Shown in pieces: positions 43,235 through 51,115 of a DNA stretch of 64,000 bases. The notes beneath the pieces are model-generated. The model made no database searches, was not told the origin of the DNA, and saw only the letters and a list, made by a program, of their open reading frames with translations. The stretch covers positions 108,233 to 172,232 of the IMG/VR virus record IMGVR_UViG_3300043446_003177. One strand, 5' to 3'. Position numbers and translations under genes: made by a program. The DNA is from a virus. The first letter of the stretch is position 1; each line of letters starts with the position of its first letter.

Positions 43235-43617
43235 CTTATGAATTGAAGGAGTGGTTGAATTCTATTAATTTTACTAAAGAAAATTTAATAGAAGAATCCT
43301 TGGATCTGATAAAAGATTATCCACCCTATATTGTTAATAGATGCTTATCTGGGCATATTGATTGCATACTCTTTGCAAATGAGATAAACATGAATCATCA
43401 CCTCGACAAAGATATGCAATATTCATTTTATCTAAATAGTCTTAGGAAAAAGAAGAGATTTTCTCCTTGGATCCGAAAAGATAAAATCAAAGATTTAGAA
43501 TGCATTAAAAAATACTATGGATATAGTAATGAAAAAGCATCTCAAGCTTTGAAGATTCTAAACAAAGAACAATTAGACTTTATTAAAAAACGACTTGAAA
43601 CTGGCGGAACAAAATGA
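43231..43617 (+). CDS. gp62: Clamp loader small subunit gp62
   Basis: This 128-residue protein has the gp62 pattern: ELKEWLNSINFTKENL, YPPYIVNRCLSGHIDCILFA and FYLNSLRKKKRFSPWI, with a helical C terminus. T4 gp62 is 187 residues, so this is a short version, as in other cyanophages. One gp62 joins four gp44 subunits in the clamp loader. It overlaps regA by four bases. Confidence 0.92.
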   Translation: MTYELKEWLNSINFTKENLIEESLDLIKDYPPYIVNRCLSGHIDCILFANEINMNHHLDKDMQYSFYLNSLRKKKRFSPWIRKDKIKDLECIKKYYGYSNEKASQALKILNKEQLDFIKKRLETGGTK

Positions 43618-44054
43618 CTAACCAAACAATTGAACCTCAAGTAAACTGGTCCCCTGATATGATGGTGGAGGTTATTCTTAATGAACCAGATGACTTTTTA
43701 AAAGTCCGTGAAACTTTGACTCGTATCGGAGTAGCATCGAGAAAGGAGAAAAAATTATACCAATCTTGCCACATTCTTCATAAGCAGGGTAGGTATTATA
43801 TTACTCACTTTAAGGAACTGTTTGCCCTGGATGGTAAACATGCTAACCTGACTGTAAATGACGTTCAGCGTCGCAATCGTATTGCCCAACTTCTTGCTGA
43901 TTGGGGTCTTATTACAATTGTTGAACTGAAAAAAATTCAAGATATCGCACCACTTAACCAAATCAAAGTTCTTTCTTATAAGGAAAAGAATGAATGGGTT
44001 TTAGAAACTAAGTATAATATTGGTTCTAAAAAGAAAAAAGAAGAGGAAGTTTGA
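43614..44054 (+). CDS. regA: Translational repressor RegA
   Basis: This 146-residue protein matches RegA (T4, 122): FLKVRETLTRIGVASRKEKK, LYQSCHILHKQGRYYITHFK and LFALDGKHANLT. RegA binds early mRNAs near their start codons and turns off translation of replication genes, including gp44 and its own in T4. The C terminus is longer and ends in a charged KKKKEEEV tail. It is the last gene of the clamp unit and its stop overlaps a late box. Confidence 0.95.
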   Translation: MTNQTIEPQVNWSPDMMVEVILNEPDDFLKVRETLTRIGVASRKEKKLYQSCHILHKQGRYYITHFKELFALDGKHANLTVNDVQRRNRIAQLLADWGLITIVELKKIQDIAPLNQIKVLSYKEKNEWVLETKYNIGSKKKKEEEV

Positions 44055-44060
44055 TAAATA
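44053..44060 (+). promoter_or_regulatory. Late promoter box GATAAATA upstream of a terminator
   Basis: GATAAATA overlaps the regA stop. The next credible gene (hsp20) is 156 bases away and beyond a strong terminator, so the expected product is a short RNA. Confidence 0.55.
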
Positions 44061-44065
44061 AGTAT

Positions 44066-44141
44066 GAGACCTTTCGTGCGGTCTCTACGAAAGTCGGAAC
44101 ACCCTAAAAAGAGGTTCGGTTTTTACCGCTCCTCTTTTTTT
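44066..44141 (+). ncRNA. Candidate short late RNA between regA and hsp20
   Basis: If the late box at 44053 is used with T4 spacing, the RNA begins near 44066 and ends at the terminator, about 76 bases. Its 5' half can form two mutually exclusive hairpins: GAGACC (44066-44071) with GGTCTC (44080-44085), or CTTTCGT (44071-44077) with ACGAAAG (44087-44093). The 3' half is the terminator. No credible protein is encoded. This rests on sequence pattern only. Confidence 0.35.
44106..44141 (+). terminator. Intrinsic terminator before hsp20
   Basis: A long stem AAAAAGAGG/CCTCTTTTT encloses an inner CGGT/ACCG stem with a TTTT loop, and the outer arm continues into a T-run. Confidence 0.88.
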
Positions 44142-44147
44142 CGTTTC

Positions 44148-44156
44148 TTGTATAAT
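44148..44156 (+). promoter_or_regulatory. TTGTATAAT promoter box for hsp20
   Basis: TTGTATAAT lies seven bases after the terminator and 60 bases before the hsp20 ATG. It is the third instance of this terminator-linked box. Confidence 0.55.
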
Positions 44157-44216
44157 TAATAATGGATGCCGTAAGGGTCCACACAACACAAACTCGCTTA
44201 AAAAGGAGCTACTATA

Positions 44217-44651
44217 ATGACTAACCTTTCGCGCTATACGACTGCAGATCTTCCTACTCTGCTCGATAAGATCACTCGCAATAGTATTGGAATGGATGAA
44301 TACTTTGACCGTCTTTTCCATCTACACGAAACCACTACGAATTATCCACCATATAATCTTGTCCAAGTCAGTAATGTGGAATCACGACTTGAACTTGCTC
44401 TTGCTGGATTTAAGAAGAAGGAGGTTTATGTCTACACGCAAGATGGTAAACTCTTTGTCGAAGGTCAAAAAGAAGATAAAGAAACGGAGTCCAACTATGT
44501 CCACAAAGGTTTGGCTCAACGGAGTTTTAAGAGAGCGTGGACACTCTCTGATGATACGGAAGTACGATCAGTTGATTTTGAGGATGGGCTTTTAACTATT
44601 ACTCTTGGTAGGATTGTGCCGGAACATCACAAACGAAAAGACTATCTATAA
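44217..44651 (+). CDS. hsp20: Small heat-shock protein Hsp20
   Basis: This 144-residue protein has an alpha-crystallin domain: YPPYNLVQVSNVESRLELAL, AGFKKKEVYVYTQDGKLFVE, then a loop and FKRAWTLSDDTEVRSVDFED followed by GLLTITLGRI (the G-x-L strand). Hsp20 holdases are common in T4-like cyanophages and may protect host or phage proteins during infection. A good ribosome site (AAGGAG at 44203) precedes the ATG. A terminator and a TTGTATAAT box upstream make it an independent unit. Its C terminus overlaps a late promoter. Confidence 0.94.
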   Translation: MTNLSRYTTADLPTLLDKITRNSIGMDEYFDRLFHLHETTTNYPPYNLVQVSNVESRLELALAGFKKKEVYVYTQDGKLFVEGQKEDKETESNYVHKGLAQRSFKRAWTLSDDTEVRSVDFEDGLLTITLGRIVPEHHKRKDYL

Positions 44652-44654
44652 ATA
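44647..44654 (+). promoter_or_regulatory. Late promoter box TATAAATA
   Basis: A perfect late box overlaps the hsp20 stop and ends 11 bases before the ATG at 44666, which predicts an mRNA leader of only a few bases. Confidence 0.68.
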
Positions 44655-44665
44655 AAAATAAAAAA

Positions 44666-44821
44666 ATGAAAACGTTTCGGGAATTTATTTCTATAATAAA
44701 TGAAATGAAAGGTGATTTTGGTTCGGATGTAAAACCACCAAAACCAAAATGTTATGGTAAAACTACAACATATGCTATGCTTCCCGGAAAACGTGTTTGT
44801 AAATTTAAACGTAAAAGATAA
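44666..44821 (+). CDS. Small basic protein with capsid-targeting-like N terminus
   Basis: This 51-residue protein begins MKTFREFISIINEM, close to the T4 internal-protein peptide MKTYQEFIAE, and has an I-N-E gp21-type site after residue 13. The rest is basic with two cysteines (CYGKTTTYAMLPGKRVCKFK). It has a perfect late box and sits alone between hsp20 and another late box. A head-packaged DNA-binding peptide is the likely role. Confidence 0.62.
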   Translation: MKTFREFISIINEMKGDFGSDVKPPKPKCYGKTTTYAMLPGKRVCKFKRKR

Positions 44822-44824
44822 ATA
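44817..44824 (+). promoter_or_regulatory. Late promoter box GATAAATA upstream of a terminator
   Basis: GATAAATA overlaps the preceding stop; a terminator begins 20 bases later and no gene intervenes. Confidence 0.5.
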
Positions 44825-44830
44825 TTATTG

Positions 44831-44886
44831 AATATCGTCGGCGCGAGGAGCACCTGGCAAAATCCAGGTTGACTCCTCCTTTTTTT
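44831..44886 (+). ncRNA. Candidate short late RNA before the Sm-like gene
   Basis: A transcript from the late box at 44817 would be about 56 bases: a short unpaired leader (GAATATCGTCGGCGC) followed by the two-part terminator hairpin. It repeats the box-then-terminator layout found at 44053. Sequence pattern is the only evidence. Confidence 0.28.
44845..44886 (+). terminator. Intrinsic terminator with two-part stem
   Basis: GAGGAG/CTCCTC encloses CCTGG/CCAGG with a CAAAAT loop, followed by a T-run. Confidence 0.85.
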
Positions 44887-44897
44887 CTTGCTATACT
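44869..44897 (+). promoter_or_regulatory. Sigma70-like promoter for Sm-like protein B and gp43 unit
   Basis: TTGACT and TATACT are separated by 17 bases, with TGC before the -10 (extended -10). The -35 lies within the 3' part of the terminator hairpin. Confidence 0.72.
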
Positions 44898-44918
44898 ACA
44901 AGGAGGTATCTAAGTAAA

Positions 44919-45314
44919 ATGACTACGAAATTAGTAATACTAAAGACGGGTGAAAATATTATTACCCAGATTAGAGAAATGGTTATCGGTGGAGAATCTC
45001 CAGAATCCGAAGAGAATAAGAGAGTTGTTGGGTATATTTTTAATAAAGCCTGTGGTATTCGTATTAAAAGTACTAAACCATCTGATGTTAAAGGTAAAAC
45101 ATCTTTGGACGTTGAATTGTATCCTTGGATTCCTTTGACTAAAACGGAAAACATTCCTGTTAATCTTGACTGGGTTCTTACTATTGTTGATCCAGTAGAC
45201 AGTTTACTTAAAATGTACGAAAAGGATGTATTGAAAAATGGAAAAAACGAAGAAACTGAAGAACGTCCAGATGTTGATTTTACTGAATCAGACAGTTCTG
45301 ATCAGTCAAATTGA
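44919..45314 (+). CDS. Sm-like small beta-barrel protein B
   Basis: This 131-residue protein begins with Sm-like strands (LVILKTGENIITQIREMV, then KRVVGYIFNKACGIRI), continues with LDVELYPWIPL, a strand WVLTIVDP and a helical SLLKMYEKDVL, and ends in an acidic tail. The order PW ... LTI ... LLxxYE matches the proteins at 29031 and 45238. A ribosome site AAGGAGG at 44900 and a strong promoter precede it. It leads the DNA polymerase unit. RNA binding is inferred from fold pattern. Confidence 0.6.
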   Translation: MTTKLVILKTGENIITQIREMVIGGESPESEENKRVVGYIFNKACGIRIKSTKPSDVKGKTSLDVELYPWIPLTKTENIPVNLDWVLTIVDPVDSLLKMYEKDVLKNGKNEETEERPDVDFTESDSSDQSN

Positions 45315-45525
45315 AGAATGTGGATCTGAACTGGGAGAACCTGACTGTAGGTTAATTGAACCATTTATTGTAAAAAGCGGAATACTTGAATCTCAAATTG
45401 CGCTTGAACCTTGGTTAGTTCATTATACTGACCAAAATACATTTATGATTCATTCGGATAAAATTCTTACTATAACTCAACCTAATCCAAAATTATTAAA
45501 ATCCTACGAGGACATTTTGAACTGA
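45238..45525 (+). CDS. Sm-like small beta-barrel protein C
   Basis: This protein overlaps the previous gene by 77 bases if it starts at 45238 (95 residues), or by 44 bases from the ATG at 45271 (84 residues). Alignment with the paralogues favours 45271 (MLILLNQTVLISQIEEC). The core shows IALEPWLVHYTDQ, FMIHSDKILTITQ and KLLKSYEDIL, matching the EPW...LTI...LLxxYE order of the proteins at 29031 and 44919. Its last base overlaps the gp43 start, so it is coupled to DNA polymerase. It is the shortest of the trio. Confidence 0.62.
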   Translation: MEKTKKLKNVQMLILLNQTVLISQIEECGSELGEPDCRLIEPFIVKSGILESQIALEPWLVHYTDQNTFMIHSDKILTITQPNPKLLKSYEDILN

Positions 45526-48020
45526 TGAGATTTTATACCAATGTGCAAATGATCGGGAATCAATTTCTCGTCCGTGGTTATGAAAATGGTAGACATGTAA
45601 TGTTTAAAGAGGAGTATTCTCCTACTTTATTTGTACCTTCTAAAAAAGAAACAAAATATAAAACTCTAGAGGGTGAGAGTGTTGAACCTATCAATCCTGG
45701 TATGGTTCGTGATTGTAGAGAATTTTATAAGAAGTATGAGAATGTAGATGGATTTAAAATCTATGGAAATGATCGATATGTGTCTCAGTACATATCAGAT
45801 AAGTATCCAGAAGATGAAATTAAATTTGATATTACAAAAATTAAATTAACCACTATCGATATTGAGGTTGCATCGGAAAATGGATTTCCTGATGTAGAAT
45901 CTTGTGCTGAAGAAATTCTTACAATTACTATTCAAGATTATGCAACCAAGAAAATAACTACTTGGGGAGTCAAACCTTTTAAAAACAATAATCCAAATGT
46001 AACTTATATTGAATGCTCTGGGGAGCATCATTTGCTTTCAAATTTTATTGATTATTGGGATGCTAATATTCCAGAAGTTATTACTGGTTGGAATATTCAA
46101 TTCTACGATATTCCGTATATTTGCGGGAGACTTGGTAGAATTTTAGGGGAAAAGCAGATGAAAAGATTTTCTCCATGGGGATTGGTGACTCAAGATGAAA
46201 TTTTTGTAAATGGTAGAAAGCAAACTGTATATGATGTTGGTGGGATCACCCAGTTAGATTACTTAGATCTTTATAAGAAATTTACTTATAAAGCTCAAGA
46301 ATCTTATCGACTAGATCATATTGCTAATGTTGAACTTGGACAAAAGAAACTAGATCACTCCGAGTTTGATACTTTTAAAGACTTCTATACTAAAGGATGG
46401 CAGAAGTTTGTAGAATATAACATCGTTGACGTAGAACTTGTTGACCGTCTGGAAGACAAGATGAAACTGATTGAACTTGCAATCACGATGGCTTATGACG
46501 CAAAAGTAAACTATGGAGATATCTTTTATCAGGTTAGGATGTGGGATAATATTATCTACAACTACCTCAAGAAGAGAAATATTGTTATCCCTCCAAAAGA
46601 GAGATCGGTGAAAAATGAAAAGTATGCTGGTGCTTATGTAAAAGAACCAAGACCTGGCGTGTATGATTGGGTTGTTAATTTTGACCTTAACTCCCTATAT
46701 CCACACCTTATTATGATGTACAACATTTCTCCAGAAACTCTTTTGGATGAGAGGCATCCATCTGTAACTGTAGATAAAATTCTCAACCGAGAAATTAGTT
46801 TTGAACTTTATAAGGATTATGCAGTTTGTGCTAACGGCGCAATGTATCGTAAGGATGTTCGTGGATTTCTCCCGGAACTGATGGAAAAGATCTACAAAGA
46901 TCGCACCATCTATAAGAAGAAAATGCTTGCAGCGAAGCAAGAGTATGAAAAGACAAAGAATAAAGAATTAATTAAAGAAATTGCTCGCTGCAACAACATT
47001 CAAATGGCGAGAAAGATTCAACTTAACTCTGCTTATGGTGCTATCGGTAATCAATATTTCCGCTACTATAAATTAGCAAATGCTGAGGCAATTACTTTGT
47101 CTGGTCAAGTTGCAATCCGTTGGATTGAAGAAAAAATGAATAACTACTTCAATAAAGTTTTTAAAACTGAGGATGTTGATTATGTTATTGCTTCAGATAC
47201 TGACTCCATTTATCTTAATATGGGTCCTCTGGTTGAAACTGTATTCAAGGGAAGAGAGAAAACTACTGAAGGCATTGTTTCGTTCCTTGATAAGGTCTGT
47301 CAGGTGGAACTTGAAAAGTATATTGAAAGTTCTTACCAAGAACTGGCTGAGTATGTAAATGCTTATGACCAAAAAATGTTCATGAAGCGCGAGAATATTG
47401 CTGATCGTGGTATTTGGACTGCTAAAAAACGGTACATTCTTAATGTATGGGATAGTGAGGGTGTTCGTTATGAGGAACCCAAACTCAAAATCATGGGCAT
47501 TGAGGCAGTCAAGTCATCTACTCCAGCACCTTGTCGGAAGATGATTAAAGATGGACTTAAATTGATGATGAGTGGAACTGAAGATGATGTAATCGACTTT
47601 ATTGATAAGAGTCGTGAAAAGTTCAAAACTCTTCCACCAGAAGAGATTGCTTTTCCTCGTACAGCTTCTGATGTTCGTAAATATACAGCATCATCTACAA
47701 TCTATAGTAAAGGAACACCAATTCATATTCGCGGAGCACTTCTCTTTAATCACCACATTAAAGAGAAAAAGTTAACCAATAAATATTCTCTCATTGCAAA
47801 TGGTGAAAAGGTTAAGTTTATCTTTTTAAAGAAACCAAATACAATTCAAGAAAATGTTATTGCATTTATTCAAGATTTTCCAAAAGAACTTGGATTAGAT
47901 AAGTACATTGATTATGATACTCAATTTGAGAAAGCATTTCTAGAACCTTTAAAAATTATTCTAGACTCTATTGGGTGGTCAGTTGAAAAGAAAATTAGTC
48001 TTGAAGATTTTTTCTCATGA
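45525..48020 (+). CDS. gp43: DNA polymerase gp43 (family B)
   Basis: This 831-residue replicative polymerase carries a 3'-5' exonuclease domain (TIDIEVASENGFPD near residue 110, GWNIQFYDIPYI near 188, YNIVDVELV near 303) and polymerase motifs A (FDLNSLYPHLI near 386), B (KIQLNSAYGAIGN near 497) and C (ASDTDSIYLNM near 555). T4 gp43 is 898 residues; the protein here is complete and not split. It works with gp45, gp44/62, gp41 and gp61, all encoded nearby. A small gene starts on its stop (ATGA). Confidence 0.98.
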   Translation: MRFYTNVQMIGNQFLVRGYENGRHVMFKEEYSPTLFVPSKKETKYKTLEGESVEPINPGMVRDCREFYKKYENVDGFKIYGNDRYVSQYISDKYPEDEIKFDITKIKLTTIDIEVASENGFPDVESCAEEILTITIQDYATKKITTWGVKPFKNNNPNVTYIECSGEHHLLSNFIDYWDANIPEVITGWNIQFYDIPYICGRLGRILGEKQMKRFSPWGLVTQDEIFVNGRKQTVYDVGGITQLDYLDLYKKFTYKAQESYRLDHIANVELGQKKLDHSEFDTFKDFYTKGWQKFVEYNIVDVELVDRLEDKMKLIELAITMAYDAKVNYGDIFYQVRMWDNIIYNYLKKRNIVIPPKERSVKNEKYAGAYVKEPRPGVYDWVVNFDLNSLYPHLIMMYNISPETLLDERHPSVTVDKILNREISFELYKDYAVCANGAMYRKDVRGFLPELMEKIYKDRTIYKKKMLAAKQEYEKTKNKELIKEIARCNNIQMARKIQLNSAYGAIGNQYFRYYKLANAEAITLSGQVAIRWIEEKMNNYFNKVFKTEDVDYVIASDTDSIYLNMGPLVETVFKGREKTTEGIVSFLDKVCQVELEKYIESSYQELAEYVNAYDQKMFMKRENIADRGIWTAKKRYILNVWDSEGVRYEEPKLKIMGIEAVKSSTPAPCRKMIKDGLKLMMSGTEDDVIDFIDKSREKFKTLPPEEIAFPRTASDVRKYTASSTIYSKGTPIHIRGALLFNHHIKEKKLTNKYSLIANGEKVKFIFLKKPNTIQENVIAFIQDFPKELGLDKYIDYDTQFEKAFLEPLKIILDSIGWSVEKKISLEDFFS

Positions 48021-48175
48021 AAAATTACACTGTTTTTTGGTATGAGCATTGTGGTGGAAAGATTCACAAAAGATCTAAAGAATTTGAAGAAGAAAGTAAA
48101 GCAACTTGGTTTGCAAACCAAATGAAAAGATGGTATGATTGGGTTACTTGTATAGAGACTAAAGATTTTAACTAG
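48017..48175 (+). CDS. Small protein between gp43 and uvsX
   Basis: This 52-residue protein (MKNYTVFWYEHCGGKIHKRS, then EESKATWFANQMKRWYDWVT) starts by ATGA overlap with gp43 and ends nine bases before uvsX, which supports it as a real gene. It is rich in aromatic residues and has two cysteines. I do not recognise a family; no membrane segment or signal is present. Confidence 0.6.
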   Translation: MKNYTVFWYEHCGGKIHKRSKEFEEESKATWFANQMKRWYDWVTCIETKDFN

Positions 48176-48184
48176 AGGTTATTG

Positions 48185-49186
48185 ATGGATTTTCTTAATG
48201 ATATTGTAAAAGAAATTGGAGGCGAGTATACACAACTTGCTGCAAATATTGATGAGACTGAAAAGTATGTGGACACGGGTTCGTACATTTTTAATGCACT
48301 GGTTTCAGGTAGCATATTTGGTGGTGTATCTGGGAATAAGATTACTGCTATTGCTGGAGAGTCTTCTACTGGAAAGACTTTCTTTTCTCTCGCTGTGGTT
48401 AAGAATTTTCTTGATACTCACTCCGATGGTTATTGTCTCTACTTTGATACTGAAGCCGCTATTACCAAATCTCTCTTAGAATCCCGTGGAATTGATACTT
48501 CTCGTCTTGTGGTTGTTAATGTTGTTACAATTGAAGAGTTTCGCGGAAAGGCGCTCAAAGCGGTAGATCTATATTTAAAAAAACCTGAAGGTGAACGCAA
48601 ACCTTGTATGTTTGTGTTAGACTCTTTGGGGATGCTCTCAACAGAGAAAGAAATCACTGATGCACTCAACGATAAACAAGTTCGTGATATGACCAAATCT
48701 CAACTGGTCAAGGGTGCATTCCGAATGCTCACACTTAAACTAGGTCAAGCAAATGTTCCACTCATTGTCACAAATCATACATACGATGTCATCGGAGCTT
48801 ATGTACCAACGAAAGAAATGGGGGGAGGTTCTGGACTCAAATACGCAGCAAGTACGATCATTTATCTCAGCAAAAAGAAAGAAAAGGATGGAACAGAAGT
48901 GGTCGGCAATATTATCAAAGCTAAGACTGCTAAATCGCGTTTGAGTAAGGAGAATAAAGATGTTGAAGTCCGTCTGTATTATGATGAGCGCGGCCTTGAT
49001 CGTTACTATGGTCTTCTGGAACTTGGTGAGATTGGTGGACTCTGGAAGAATGTAGCAGGACGTTATGAAATGGATGGTAAGAAAATCTATGCAAAACAGA
49101 TTCTTGCTAATCCTGAAGAATACTTCACTGAAGAGGTGATGCAAAAATTGGATGAAATTGCTAAGAAAGAATTTAGTTATGGATGA
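48185..49186 (+). CDS. uvsX: UvsX RecA-like recombinase
   Basis: This 333-residue strand-exchange protein has Walker A GESSTGKT near residue 57, LYFDTEAAIT near 86, a Walker B strand FVLDSLGMLS near 143 and the DNA-binding loop EMGGGSGLKYAAST near 218. T4 UvsX is 391 residues. It works with UvsY and gp32. A ribosome-like AGAGGT precedes ATG 48185. The next gene starts inside its last codons. Confidence 0.96.
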   Translation: MDFLNDIVKEIGGEYTQLAANIDETEKYVDTGSYIFNALVSGSIFGGVSGNKITAIAGESSTGKTFFSLAVVKNFLDTHSDGYCLYFDTEAAITKSLLESRGIDTSRLVVVNVVTIEEFRGKALKAVDLYLKKPEGERKPCMFVLDSLGMLSTEKEITDALNDKQVRDMTKSQLVKGAFRMLTLKLGQANVPLIVTNHTYDVIGAYVPTKEMGGGSGLKYAASTIIYLSKKKEKDGTEVVGNIIKAKTAKSRLSKENKDVEVRLYYDERGLDRYYGLLELGEIGGLWKNVAGRYEMDGKKIYAKQILANPEEYFTEEVMQKLDEIAKKEFSYG

Positions 49187-49736
49187 ACTTAATGACTTTA
49201 TTAAAATCTATGAAAATTCTTTAGAACCAGACATCTGCGATTATCTAGTAACTGTATTTGATCCTTTAGTTGATTATCAGGAAAGAATTGATAATGATGG
49301 TACGCCAAATTTTACCCAAATAAATTTGACTAAACTAGCAAAAGAATCTGATGAACTTAATGAAGTTCATGATCATATTATTAAGAAAACTTTTGAGTAT
49401 AAAAATTTGTATTATGAATACATCGATAAAAGATGTTTTCCTGAAAAACATGCATTTGAACAATTTAGAATCAAAAGATATTTAAATGATGGTAATGATC
49501 TTTTTGATACTCACGTAGATGTTACTGATTATGAAAGTTCTAGAAGATTTTTATCTTTTTTCTGGTATTTGAATGATGTTGATGATGGTGGAAAAACTGT
49601 ATTTAAAGACCTTGAAATTAAACCAGAAAAGGGAAAGTTAGTGGTTTTTCCTCCTCTTTGGTTATTCCCCCATAGAGGAGAAAAACCAATTAGCGGACCA
49701 AAATATTTGTTGAGTACTTACTTGCATTATAAATGA
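49179..49736 (+). CDS. 2OG-Fe(II) oxygenase, prolyl 4-hydroxylase-like
   Basis: Starting at ATG 49179 (MDELNDFIKIYENSLEPDIC), this 185-residue protein has the double-stranded beta-helix of 2-oxoglutarate dioxygenases. RIKRYLNDGNDLFDTHVDV carries the H-x-D iron ligands; FLSFFWYLNDVDDGGKTVF is the core strand; the second histidine is in LWLFPHRGEKPISG, with the lysine/arginine for 2OG nearby. Such oxygenases are frequent in cyanophages; the substrate (protein, sugar or nucleic acid) is unknown. It sits between uvsX and gp41 with overlaps on both sides. Confidence 0.88.
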   Translation: MDELNDFIKIYENSLEPDICDYLVTVFDPLVDYQERIDNDGTPNFTQINLTKLAKESDELNEVHDHIIKKTFEYKNLYYEYIDKRCFPEKHAFEQFRIKRYLNDGNDLFDTHVDVTDYESSRRFLSFFWYLNDVDDGGKTVFKDLEIKPEKGKLVVFPPLWLFPHRGEKPISGPKYLLSTYLHYK

Positions 49737-51115
49737 TGGACAAAATTGAATTCTTAGTTCTAAGAAACCTTTTATATAATGAAGAGTATACTAGAAAAGT
49801 AATACCTTTTATTAAGAATGAATATTTTGAGGATGCTAATCAAAAAGTAGTCTTTGAGGAAATTCTTAAATTCATTCAAGAGTATAATCAATTAGTTACC
49901 AGTGAAGTTCTGTTAATTGAAATTGAAAATAGAAGAGATATCAATGAATCTTCTTTTAAAGAAATTTCTCATTTGATTTCTTCTTTGGAAAATGTTCCAG
50001 TTGAATTTAACTGGTTGGTTTCTACAACTGAAAAATGGTGTCGGGATAGGGCAATTTATCTTGCCTTAATGGAATCGATTCATATCACTGATGGAAAAGA
50101 TTCCAAAAAAGGTAGAGATAGTATTCCATCTATTCTTTCCGATGCTCTTGCTGTTAGTTTTGATACTCATATTGGACATGATTATCTAGAGGATTATGAG
50201 TTACGTTATGAGTCTTATCACAAAAAGGAGGATAAAATTGAATTTGATCTCGAATACTTTAACAAAATCACGAAAGGTGGTCTCCCTAACAAAACTCTTA
50301 ACATCGCTCTTGCTGGTACGGGTGTCGGGAAATCTCTATTCATGTGCCATGTGGCTAGCTCCGTCTTGCTCCAGGGACGGAACGTTCTGTACATTACGTT
50401 GGAAATGGCAGAAGAACGCATTGCTGAAAGAATTGACGCAAACCTCCTGAATGTTCCCATTCAAGATATTGTAGAACTTCCTAAGTCTGTTTTTGAATCA
50501 AAAGTCACCAATATCTCAAAGAAAACACAGGGAACTCTTATAATTAAAGAGTATCCCACTGCATCAGCGCATAGTGGACATTTCAAGGCACTTCTTAATG
50601 AACTTGCACTTAAGAAGTCATTTAGACCTGATATTATTTTCATTGATTACCTTAATATTTGTGCTTCCAGCAGGTATAAAGGAAACAGCAATATCAACTC
50701 TTATACTTTCGTCAAAGCTATTGCTGAAGAACTTAGGGGACTCGCAGTCGAGTTTAATGTCCCGATTGTCTCCGCTACTCAGACCACTCGTTCAGGTTAT
50801 GGTTCTTCTGATGTTGAACTTACTGATACTAGTGAGTCCTTTGGTCTTCCTGCTACTGCTGATCTTATGTTTGCCCTTATTAGCACTGAAGAGTTGGAGG
50901 GACTTGGACAGATTCTAGTTAAGCAACTTAAGAATAGGTATAATGATCCTACTATTAATAAGAGGTTTGTTATTGGAATTGATAGGGCAAAAATGAGACT
51001 ATATGATGTCGAGCAATCCGCACAACAAGATATACTTGACTCTGGTCAGGGAGAAGAGTATAATGATTACGAAGAAAAGAAACCAAAGAAAACATTTGAG
51101 GGATTTAAATTCTAA
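49733..51115 (+). CDS. gp41: Replicative helicase gp41 (DnaB-like)
   Basis: This 460-residue protein has an N-terminal helical domain (FLVLRNLLYNEEYTRKVIPF) and a RecA-like domain with Walker A AGTGVGKS near residue 193, LYITLEMAEERIAERID near 218, IIFIDYLNIC near 300 and ATQTTRSGYG near 345. T4 gp41 is 475 residues. The ATG at 49733 overlaps the previous stop; a second ATG follows at 49736. The C terminus KKTFEGFKF is a likely interaction tail. It associates with primase gp61, encoded at 57925. Confidence 0.96.
   Translation: MMDKIEFLVLRNLLYNEEYTRKVIPFIKNEYFEDANQKVVFEEILKFIQEYNQLVTSEVLLIEIENRRDINESSFKEISHLISSLENVPVEFNWLVSTTEKWCRDRAIYLALMESIHITDGKDSKKGRDSIPSILSDALAVSFDTHIGHDYLEDYELRYESYHKKEDKIEFDLEYFNKITKGGLPNKTLNIALAGTGVGKSLFMCHVASSVLLQGRNVLYITLEMAEERIAERIDANLLNVPIQDIVELPKSVFESKVTNISKKTQGTLIIKEYPTASAHSGHFKALLNELALKKSFRPDIIFIDYLNICASSRYKGNSNINSYTFVKAIAEELRGLAVEFNVPIVSATQTTRSGYGSSDVELTDTSESFGLPATADLMFALISTEELEGLGQILVKQLKNRYNDPTINKRFVIGIDRAKMRLYDVEQSAQQDILDSGQGEEYNDYEEKKPKKTFEGFKF

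Noticed and set aside
44064-44159. A 31-codon frame (MRPFVRSLRKSEHPKKRFGF and onward) in the regA-hsp20 gap
   Set aside because: Its ATG lies only three bases after the late box, before the expected RNA start, it has no ribosome site, and its codons are dictated by the terminator hairpin.
44163-44226. A 20-codon frame upstream of and overlapping the hsp20 start
   Set aside because: No ribosome site and no recognisable sequence; the clear AAGGAG site serves the hsp20 ATG.
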